Part shown: piece after piece, positions 1 through 5,004 of the stretch | Layout: each line of letters begins with the position of its first letter | How positions within the stretch are numbered: the first letter of the stretch is position 1 | DNA from: Alcaligenaceae bacterium | Lineage (GTDB): Bacteria > Pseudomonadota > Gammaproteobacteria > Burkholderiales > Burkholderiaceae_B | DNA: 5,004 nt | Assembly: GCA_012511095.1 (NCBI GenBank) | Contig: JAAZGT010000140.1 | Location: 1 to 5,004, forward strand | Reading direction: 5' to 3' | Position numbers and translations under genes: made by a program | The notes under the pieces: generated by a model | Told to the model about the DNA's origin: nothing | Database searches by the model: none | What the model saw: only the letters and a program-made list of their open reading frames with translations

Positions 1-47
1 ATAGTATGTGCCGCAGTGGGCACCACAGCAACCGCTGTGCAGAGAGG

Positions 48-82
48 AAAAACGCAAAAGCGCCAGGAAAACTCCTAGCGCT
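48..82 (-). terminator. Intrinsic terminator downstream of gdhA
   Basis: On the minus strand, 27 nt after the gdhA stop codon, AGCGCTAGGA pairs with TCCTGGCGCT (82-73 with 68-59). This gives ten base pairs, one of them a T-G wobble, closed by a 4-nt GTTT loop. The stem is followed by TTT, an interrupting GCG, and then TTTTT (52-48). The GC-rich stem base, tight loop and T-rich tail fit a Rho-independent terminator ending the gdhA transcript. The split T-tract makes it somewhat weaker than the one after gltA. No comparable T-run follows the hairpin on the plus strand, so it does not look efficient in both directions. Confidence 0.82.
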
Positions 83-109
83 CTACATATTAAAATAATA
101 TTTTAAAGA

Positions 110-1408
110 TTATGGATATAGACCACGCACCTTACGTTGCTCTAAAATACGTGTACAAGCAATCACAAAGGCTGCTGTACGCAGTGAAATATTATGCTTT
201 TTAGCAGTATCACGAATGGCACGATAAGCCTCTCGCATCATACGATCTAGGCGATGATTAATCTCATCAACTGTCCAGAAGAAACTTGAGAAGTCTTGTA
301 CCCACTCAAAATAACTTACTGTCACACCCCCTGCATTAGCTAATACATCAGGCACAATATAGACACCTTTATCTTGCAAAATATCATCTGCTGCAGGTGT
401 GGTTGGGCCATTTGCACCCTCAACTAAGATCTTTGTCTTAATGGTGTGAGCGTTTTTTTCGGTAATCACGTTTTCTAAGGCGGCTGGGATTAGAAGATCA
501 GTTTCGGTAGCCCAAAACTCCTCATCAGTGATCTCAGTAGCCCCCTCAAAGCCTTTAATACCACCAGTCATTTCTACGTGCTCTAGAAGCTTGAAAATAT
601 CGATACCCTCTTCGTGAGCAATTGCAGCTGTGTGATCTTCTAGGGCAACAATTTTGGTACCTAACTCAAAGAGTAAACGGGCAACTGTACCACCCACATT
701 ACCAAAACCTTGAACCACAGCACGGGCACCTTTAAGGTCTAAACCGACATCTTTAGCTGCTTCACATGCCGCTACGTAAACGCCACGCCCAGTCGCTTCT
801 ACGCGACCTAAACTACCACCTAAGGCAATCGGCTTACCAGTCACCACACCCGTTGTAGTGTGACCTTGGTTCATCGAATAGGTATCCATCATCCAAGCCA
901 TTTCTTGGGGACCTGTATTAACGTCAGGGGCAGGAATATCTTTTAGTGGACCAATGATGCCACCGATTTCGGAAGTATAGCGACGTGTAACACGCTCTAA
1001 TTCTTTTTGAGAGTAATTGCGTGGGTCGATACGAATACCGCCTTTTGCACCACCAAAGGGTAAATTAACGGCAGCACATTTAATAGACATCCAACCCGCT
1101 AGAGCCATCACCTCGGATAGATTGACATCTTGGTGAAAACGCACCCCACCCTTAGCAGGACCACGGATCGTATTGTGTTGAACTCGATAACCCTCAAAAT
1201 GCGCAAGGGTACCATCATCTAATTCAATCGGCACATCAACAATCATGATGGTTTTGGGTCGTTTTAGCGTTTCAATCCACGGGGATAAGCTACCCATATA
1301 TGGGGCAATACGATCAATTTGTTGTAAGAAGATGCCCCAAGCACCAACATCATTTTGGTCTAAATAGGAAGGCAAAGCATGGTTAGGTATGCTTGGATTT
1401 TGCTCCAC
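110..1408 (-). CDS. gdhA: Glutamate dehydrogenase (Glu/Leu/Phe/Val dehydrogenase family)
   Basis: Cytosolic enzyme interconverting L-glutamate and 2-oxoglutarate plus ammonium with a nicotinamide cofactor. The 432 residues match the family's normal length. The N-terminal dimerisation and substrate domain covers about residues 55-185 and the Rossmann domain about 200-430. By correspondence with the Clostridium symbiosum enzyme, substrate and catalytic residues are K86 (GPAKGG), K110, K122 (PFGGAKGG) and D162 (PAPDVNT); S365 lies in VSYFEW. The nucleotide loop is GFGNVGG at 234-240. The YFEWVQ segment points to glutamate dehydrogenase rather than leucine or phenylalanine dehydrogenase. Whether it uses NAD or NADP is not certain; the acidic residues in ALEDH (255-259) near the end of the second Rossmann strand lean toward NAD. 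The start is GTG at 1408, chosen for the GGAGAG 5 nt upstream. Sequence agreement with Bordetella-type GdhA supports Alcaligenaceae. Terminators on both sides suggest a monocistronic unit. Confidence 0.96.
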   Translation of the reverse strand: MEQNPSIPNHALPSYLDQNDVGAWGIFLQQIDRIAPYMGSLSPWIETLKRPKTIMIVDVPIELDDGTLAHFEGYRVQHNTIRGPAKGGVRFHQDVNLSEVMALAGWMSIKCAAVNLPFGGAKGGIRIDPRNYSQKELERVTRRYTSEIGGIIGPLKDIPAPDVNTGPQEMAWMMDTYSMNQGHTTTGVVTGKPIALGGSLGRVEATGRGVYVAACEAAKDVGLDLKGARAVVQGFGNVGGTVARLLFELGTKIVALEDHTAAIAHEEGIDIFKLLEHVEMTGGIKGFEGATEITDEEFWATETDLLIPAALENVITEKNAHTIKTKILVEGANGPTTPAADDILQDKGVYIVPDVLANAGGVTVSYFEWVQDFSSFFWTVDEINHRLDRMMREAYRAIRDTAKKHNISLRTAAFVIACTRILEQRKVRGLYP

Positions 1409-1413
1409 AATGA

Positions 1414-1419
1414 CTCTCC
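1414..1419 (-). promoter_or_regulatory. Ribosome binding site of gdhA, fixing the GTG start
   Basis: GGAGAG on the minus strand lies 5 nt before the GTG at 1408-1406. No in-frame ATG is placed as well, so this site supports initiation at GTG and the N-terminus MEQNPS. Confidence 0.75.
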
Positions 1420-1455
1420 AATGAAATAAGTAGCGATTGTTTTAAAAGAACAAAT

Positions 1456-1461
1456 ATTATA
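1456..1461 (-). promoter_or_regulatory. Candidate -10 box of the gdhA promoter
   Basis: A perfect TATAAT occurs on the minus strand, 47 nt upstream of the gdhA start codon and just past the gltA terminator. It would start transcription near 1449 and give a leader of about 40 nt. No good -35 element is seen at 16-18 nt spacing: the candidates ATTTTC, TTTTCT and GATTTT fall inside the terminator stem. If real, the promoter is therefore weak at -35 or needs an activator. The AT-rich surroundings make a chance match possible. Confidence 0.42.
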
Positions 1462-1471
1462 ACTACTAACT

Positions 1472-1512
1472 AAAAAAAGAAAATCCCCGAACCGAATGTT
1501 CCGGGGATTTTC
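1472..1512 (-). terminator. Strong intrinsic terminator downstream of gltA
   Basis: On the minus strand, 24 nt after the gltA stop, GAAAATCCCCG (1512-1502) pairs perfectly with CGGGGATTTTC (1489-1479). The 11-bp stem encloses a 12-nt loop that can add a short GAAC/GTTC extension if one C is bulged. Seven T residues (1478-1472) follow directly. This is a textbook Rho-independent terminator and should end the sdh-gltA transcript before gdhA. Only the stem's own TTTT lies at the 3' side on the plus strand, so plus-strand termination would be poor. Confidence 0.93.
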
Positions 1513-1536
1513 TACCGAAATTTCTAGAATAAAATA

Positions 1537-2847
1537 TTATCTAGAAGCGATAGGCTGTACATCACGCTTAGCAGCGCCAACGTATAGCTGACGCGGACGA
1601 CCGATCTTGAAATCAGGGTCACTGATCATTTCGTTCCACTGAGCAATCCAACCAACAGTACGAGCTAATGCGAAGATCGCAGTAAACAACTGAGTTGGAA
1701 TACCAATAGCGCGTTGAACAATACCTGAGTAGAAGTCTACGTTAGGGTATAGCTTACGCTCAACGAAGTATTCGTCTTCAAGTGCGATACGCTCTAAGTC
1801 CATAGCAATCTTGAATAAAGGATCGTCTTCTAAACCTAATGCAGTTAGAACCTCTTTACAAGTTTCTTGCATTAACTTAGCACGTGGGTCGTAGTTTTTG
1901 TACACACGGTGACCGAAACCCATTAAGCGAGTATTACTGTTTTTGTCTTTAACTGACTCCATGAAGGCACCAACCTTCTCGATACCGCCATTAGCTTGGA
2001 TATGCTCAAGCATGTTTAAACATGCCTCGTTAGCACCACCGTGAGCAGGACCCCACAGACAAGCAACACCAGCAGATACTGCTGCAAATGGGTTAGTACC
2101 AGAAGAACCACAAAGTCTTACAGTAGAAGTCGAAGCGTTTTGCTCGTGGTCAGCATGTAAGATTAAGATGCGGTCAAATGCGCGCTCAACAACTTCGTTA
2201 ACCTCGTAGTCTTCGCAAGGTGTGGCAAACATCTGGCGAATGAAGTTACCGCTGTATGACAAGTCATTACGAGGGTAAATGTATGGCTCACCCTTGTTGA
2301 ACTTGTAAGTCATCGCTACTAAAGTAGGCATTTTAGCAATTAAGCGAATTGCAGAGATTTCACGATGCTGCGGATTATTAATGTCTGTTGAATCATGGTA
2401 GAAAGCAGACATTGCACCTACTAGGCCTGTTAAAACAGCCATAGGGTGTGCATCACGACGGAAACCGCGTAAGAAGAAGTGCATCTGCTCGTGAACCATA
2501 TTGTGTCTGTTCACAGATTCGTCAAACGCTTTCTTCTGCTCTGCGTTAGGTAGCTCGCCGTGTAATAACAGATAGCAAACCTCTAGGAAATCACAATTGA
2601 CAGCTAACTGCTCAATTGGATAACCACGATAAAGTAACTCCCCCTTATCACCATCAATATAAGTGATTGAAGAGCTGCATGATGCTGTGGACATGAAACC
2701 TGGGTCATACGTAAACTGGCCAGTTTGACCGTATAGTTTACGAATGTCCATTACGTCAGGGCCAACAGTACCTTTGTAAACCGGCAGCTCAACTGATGGC
2801 GAACCGTCTGAAAAGCTTAAAGTAGCTTTTTTATCGGATAATTGCAT
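1537..2847 (-). CDS. gltA: Citrate synthase, type II (hexameric, NADH-sensitive type)
   Basis: Condenses acetyl-CoA and oxaloacetate to citrate, the entry step of the TCA cycle, in the cytosol. The 436 residues compare with 427 in E. coli GltA. The catalytic residues are H269 (GPAHGGAN), H313 (GFGHRVYK) and D371 (PNVDFYSG), matching E. coli H264, H305 and D362. H231 and H234 lie in HADHEQN, and GRPRQLYVG near the C-terminus holds R417, the likely citrate-binding arginine. The residues recalled for the E. coli allosteric NADH site are all present at a constant offset of five: R114, H115, Y150, R168, K172, N194, T209 and C211. Inhibition by NADH is therefore likely. The start is ATG at 2847, with AAGGA (2861-2857) 9 nt upstream. 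The gene lies 43 nt after sdhE with no terminator between, so it is probably cotranscribed with sdh, and its 3' end is set by the hairpin at 1512-1472. Confidence 0.98.
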   Translation of the reverse strand: MQLSDKKATLSFSDGSPSVELPVYKGTVGPDVMDIRKLYGQTGQFTYDPGFMSTASCSSSITYIDGDKGELLYRGYPIEQLAVNCDFLEVCYLLLHGELPNAEQKKAFDESVNRHNMVHEQMHFFLRGFRRDAHPMAVLTGLVGAMSAFYHDSTDINNPQHREISAIRLIAKMPTLVAMTYKFNKGEPYIYPRNDLSYSGNFIRQMFATPCEDYEVNEVVERAFDRILILHADHEQNASTSTVRLCGSSGTNPFAAVSAGVACLWGPAHGGANEACLNMLEHIQANGGIEKVGAFMESVKDKNSNTRLMGFGHRVYKNYDPRAKLMQETCKEVLTALGLEDDPLFKIAMDLERIALEDEYFVERKLYPNVDFYSGIVQRAIGIPTQLFTAIFALARTVGWIAQWNEMISDPDFKIGRPRQLYVGAAKRDVQPIASR

Positions 2848-2856
2848 CTCGATTTT

Positions 2857-2861
2857 TCCTT
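2857..2861 (-). promoter_or_regulatory. Ribosome binding site of gltA
   Basis: AAGGA on the minus strand lies 9 nt before the gltA ATG, inside an A-rich stretch. It supports the annotated start. No convincing promoter was found in the 43-nt sdhE-gltA spacer. Confidence 0.6.
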
Positions 2862-2890
2862 TTTTATATAAAGCTAAAGGTTAAACCATA

Positions 2891-3154
2891 TTAGGCATCA
2901 CGAATAATCTGAACCAAGCGGCATATATTGTCAGTGTAGTATTCACCTTGTGGCTCAGTTTTACCTAATAAAATCTCCAGTAGCTGGTTGTCGTCTAGCT
3001 GAAAAAGTTTCGTCAGCGATAGTACATCCTCGTCGCTTAATTGCTCCTCGTATTGGTCAAGAAAGCGAGTAAGGATTAAATCGTTTTCTAGTAAACCGCG
3101 ACGAGCACGCCAGCGAAGGCGGGCTCGTGCGAGTTCAACGTCTGATATGCTCAT
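2891..3154 (-). CDS. sdhE: FAD assembly factor SdhE (succinate dehydrogenase flavinylation factor)
   Basis: Small cytosolic protein of the SdhE/Sdh5 family (DUF339, formerly YgfY). It promotes covalent attachment of FAD to SdhA. From the ATG at 3154 it has 87 residues, within the usual 80-95. The family signature RGxxE is present as RGLLE (residues 19-23), within the basic segment LRWRARRGLLENDL. It is followed by the acidic helical region LDQYEEQLSDED and the LDDNQLLEILLG segment typical of the fold. An in-frame GTG at 3163 would add three residues (MQG). I prefer the ATG because TAGAG (3167-3163) sits 8 nt upstream of it, whereas nothing is well spaced for the GTG. It lies between sdhB and gltA, a common betaproteobacterial arrangement that supplies the maturation factor together with its client. 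Confidence 0.93.
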   Translation of the reverse strand: MSISDVELARARLRWRARRGLLENDLILTRFLDQYEEQLSDEDVLSLTKLFQLDDNQLLEILLGKTEPQGEYYTDNICRLVQIIRDA

Positions 3155-3162
3155 CCCTTGCA

Positions 3163-3167
3163 CTCTA
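3163..3167 (-). promoter_or_regulatory. Possible ribosome binding site of sdhE
   Basis: TAGAG on the minus strand is 8 nt before the ATG at 3154. A second SD-like AAGGG directly abuts that ATG and is too close to act for it. The assignment decides between ATG (87 residues) and GTG at 3163 (90 residues) and is tentative. Confidence 0.4.
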
Positions 3168-3186
3168 AAGTGTTTATCATACAGTA

Positions 3187-3900
3187 TTAAACTGTACGAC
3201 GAACTAGCATCTCTTTGATCTTACCGATCGCACGAGTAGGGTTTAGACCCTTAGGACAAACGTCCACACAGTTCATAATTGAGTGACAACGGAATAAGCG
3301 GAACGGATCCTCTAGGTTATCTAGACGCTCTGTCGTTGCTTCATCACGGCTATCAGCTAAGAAGCGATAAGCCTGTAATAAGCCTGCAGGACCTACGAAC
3401 TTATCTGGGTTCCACCAGAATGAAGGACATGAAGTCGAGCAGCAAGCACATAAAATACACTCGTACAGACCATCAAGCTCTTCACGAGCTTCTGGACTCT
3501 GTAAGCGCTCTTTTTCGGGAGCAGGTGTATTGTTAATTAAGTACGGACGCACCGAGTGATACTGATTGAAGAAATGAGTCATGTCAACAATCAAGTCACG
3601 CACCACAGGTAAACCTGGTAGCGGACGTAAAACAATCGGCTCTTTTAAGTCACGTAAGTTAGTAATACATGCAAGCATGTTTTTACCATTTACGTTCATG
3701 GCGTCAGAACCACACACACCCTCACGGCATGAGCGACGGATAGAAATACTATCATCAACGTCATTTTTAATGCGCACAATAGCGTCTAATAACATTTTGT
3801 CATTAGGGCCAAGCTCTACATCGAGCTTTTGCATATAAGGACGCTCGTCCTTATCAGGATCGTAGCGGTAAATCTCAAATTTAACAGTTCGTTTAGACAT
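3187..3900 (-). CDS. sdhB: Succinate dehydrogenase iron-sulfur subunit
   Basis: Electron-transfer subunit of respiratory complex II. It passes electrons from the SdhA flavin to ubiquinone on the cytoplasmic face of the inner membrane. It has 237 residues, close to E. coli SdhB (238). The N-terminal 2Fe-2S ferredoxin domain (about 1-110) has C58, C63 and C78, with D66 in the position that is Asp rather than Cys in E. coli. The C-terminal domain has C148, C151, C154 and C215 for the 4Fe-4S cluster and C158, C205 and C211 for the 3Fe-4S cluster. Quinone-site residues P159, W163, H206 and I208 match E. coli P160, W164, H207 and I209. There is no membrane segment, as expected; anchoring would be by SdhC and SdhD outside the window. 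The start is ATG at 3900, with AGG 8 nt upstream, 18 nt after the sdhA stop. Confidence 0.98.
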   Translation of the reverse strand: MSKRTVKFEIYRYDPDKDERPYMQKLDVELGPNDKMLLDAIVRIKNDVDDSISIRRSCREGVCGSDAMNVNGKNMLACITNLRDLKEPIVLRPLPGLPVVRDLIVDMTHFFNQYHSVRPYLINNTPAPEKERLQSPEAREELDGLYECILCACCSTSCPSFWWNPDKFVGPAGLLQAYRFLADSRDEATTERLDNLEDPFRLFRCHSIMNCVDVCPKGLNPTRAIGKIKEMLVRRTV

Positions 3901-3918
3901 AATTCTTACCTATACCTC

Positions 3919-5004
3919 TTAGAATGTACGTGATTGAGGAGCCACAGACTTAGCCGTTAATGGCTTCATCTCAACTGGCTTGTACTCTAGACGATTGCCT
4001 TCTGAGTACCATAAAGTATGCTTTAACCAGTTCTCATCATCGCGCTCAGGATGATCATCTAAGGCGTGAGCACCACGGCTTTCGGTACGTGCCGCAGCTG
4101 AGTTGATGGTAGCACGAGCAACTTCAACCATGTTCGCGATCTCAAGTGCTTCTTGACGAGCCATATTAAAGACTTTAGATTTGTCTTTGTAGTAAATATG
4201 GTTAGCACGCTCAGCAATCTCATCAATCTGCGTAACACCCTCATTAAGTAGCTCTAGGGTACGGAATACACCACAGTGCGTCTGCATAGAGATACGCATT
4301 GCGTCACCAACGTCTTGAACTTTCTCACCAGAAGTACGGTTTTCAAGCTCATGAACGCGGCTAAGTGATTTTTCAACAGCTTCTTTAGGTAAATCTTGGT
4401 GATTTACTTGCTTCTCAAGATGTTGCTCAACTAAATAGTTACCAGTTGCGCGACCGAATACGATTAAGTCTAGTAGCGAGTTAGTACCTAAGCGGTTAGC
4501 ACCGTGTACAGATACTGCAGCACACTCACCAACAGCGTATAGACCGTTAACTACTTTGTTTTCACCGTTAACGTAGTCTAGTACTTGACCCTGAATGTTG
4601 GTAGGTAAACCACCCATCTGGTAGTGAATAGTTGGTACTACTGGGATTGGATCCTTAGATGGGTCAACGTTACCGAAGCGAATAGCAATCTCACGAATCG
4701 ATGGTAAACGCTTATTAATAACATCGGCACCTAAGTGGTCTAACTTAAGTAATACGTGGTCACCGTTAGGTCCACAGCCACGGCCCTCTTTAATTTCTTG
4801 GTCCATAGAACGTGAAACGAAGTCACGAGGAGCCAAGTCTTTAAGAGTTGGTGCATAACGCTCCATGAAGCGCTCACCGTCTTTATTTAATAAGATACCG
4901 CCCTCACCGCGTACACCCTCGGTAATTAGAACACCGGCACCAGCAACACCTGTTGGGTGGAACTGCCAGAACTCTAAGTCTTGTAATGGAATACCAGCAC
5001 GAGC
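3919..5004 (-). CDS. sdhA: Succinate dehydrogenase flavoprotein subunit (5' end outside window)
   Basis: Catalytic subunit of complex II, oxidising succinate to fumarate at a covalently bound FAD. The frame stays open from the TAA at 3921-3919 to the window edge, giving 361 visible residues. An ATG at 4866 is internal: the 46 codons before it translate to conserved SdhA sequence, including QFHPTG and TEG. By alignment with E. coli SdhA (588 residues) about 230 N-terminal residues are missing, including the first FAD-binding motif and the histidine that links FAD. Numbering from the window edge, active-site residues are H16 (HPTG), T28, E29, R60 (RDFVSRS), H127 (HYQMGG) and R171 (HGANRLG), matching E. 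coli H242, T254, E255, R286, H354 and R399. E160 in GEC corresponds to the FAD-contacting E388. The C-terminal domain carries TESRGAH and RDDENW. Expected upstream partners are sdhC and sdhD. Confidence 0.98.
   Translation of the reverse strand, partial: ARAGIPLQDLEFWQFHPTGVAGAGVLITEGVRGEGGILLNKDGERFMERYAPTLKDLAPRDFVSRSMDQEIKEGRGCGPNGDHVLLKLDHLGADVINKRLPSIREIAIRFGNVDPSKDPIPVVPTIHYQMGGLPTNIQGQVLDYVNGENKVVNGLYAVGECAAVSVHGANRLGTNSLLDLIVFGRATGNYLVEQHLEKQVNHQDLPKEAVEKSLSRVHELENRTSGEKVQDVGDAMRISMQTHCGVFRTLELLNEGVTQIDEIAERANHIYYKDKSKVFNMARQEALEIANMVEVARATINSAAARTESRGAHALDDHPERDDENWLKHTLWYSEGNRLEYKPVEMKPLTAKSVAPQSRTF

Noticed and set aside
2805..2815. Near match to a Neisseria DNA uptake sequence (CCGTCTGAA)
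   Set aside because: It is a single imperfect copy inside gltA codons. The GdhA sequence points to Alcaligenaceae rather than Neisseriaceae, so chance is the best explanation.
2848..2890. Possible separate gltA promoter in the sdhE-gltA spacer
   Set aside because: The spacer is AT-rich and has TATATAAA-like text, but it overlaps the ribosome binding region and no -35 element at suitable spacing was found.
3279..3536. Plus-strand open frame of 85 codons
   Set aside because: It lies entirely inside sdhB on the opposite strand. sdhB is unmistakable, and this translation resembles no family I know.
3581..3838. Second plus-strand open frame of 85 codons
   Set aside because: It is antisense to the ferredoxin-domain part of sdhB, has no recognisable domain and is explained as a shadow frame.
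4059..4244. Minus-strand 61-codon frame inside sdhA
   Set aside because: It is out of frame within conserved sdhA coding sequence. The low-complexity Arg/Leu-rich translation is typical of a shifted frame.
4864..4866. ATG as the start of a 315-residue SdhA
   Set aside because: The frame continues upstream to the window edge with conserved SdhA motifs (QFHPTG, TEGVRGEGG), so this methionine is internal and the gene is cut by the window rather than truncated.

Overview
This window is an ordinary central-carbon locus. Every gene lies on the minus strand, so transcription runs from high to low coordinates. In reading order it holds a 5'-truncated sdhA (succinate dehydrogenase flavoprotein), sdhB (iron-sulfur subunit), sdhE (FAD assembly factor) and gltA (type II citrate synthase). 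A strong intrinsic terminator follows, then gdhA (glutamate dehydrogenase) with its own terminator. I see no mobile element, CRISPR array, tRNA or rRNA, and no candidate for an undescribed system.

The organism is most likely a betaproteobacterium of the Burkholderiales, family Alcaligenaceae. From memory, the GdhA sequence matches Bordetella-type GdhA nearly end to end, for example in its IPAPDVNT, GANGPTTPAADDIL and YFEWVQDFSSFFW segments. The order sdhA-sdhB-sdhE-gltA is also the usual betaproteobacterial one. The DNA is much more AT-rich than Bordetella, with many TTA and CTA leucine codons and AT-rich spacers. This suggests a low-GC member such as the Oligella, Pelistega or Taylorella group, but the genus cannot be fixed from this window.

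Layout: 5004-3919 is sdhA, open to the window edge and lacking roughly its first 230 codons. An 18-nt gap leads to sdhB (3900-3187), about 32 nt to sdhE (3154-2891) and 43 nt to gltA (2847-1537). No terminator is visible between these genes, so they probably form one sdh-gltA transcript whose promoter lies outside the window, upstream of the missing sdhCD. A hairpin with a 7-T run at 1512-1472 ends this transcript. gdhA (1408-110) has a GTG start, a good Shine-Dalgarno sequence and a likely -10 box just past that terminator, and its own hairpin terminator lies at 82-48. Positions 1-47 hold no gene I can identify.

Together the genes cover three linked steps: entry of acetyl-CoA into the TCA cycle (GltA), succinate oxidation feeding the quinone pool (SdhA and SdhB, with SdhE attaching FAD to SdhA), and exchange between 2-oxoglutarate and glutamate (GdhA). 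The cluster joins carbon flux to nitrogen assimilation or glutamate catabolism. The terminator and separate promoter suggest gdhA is regulated independently of the TCA genes.
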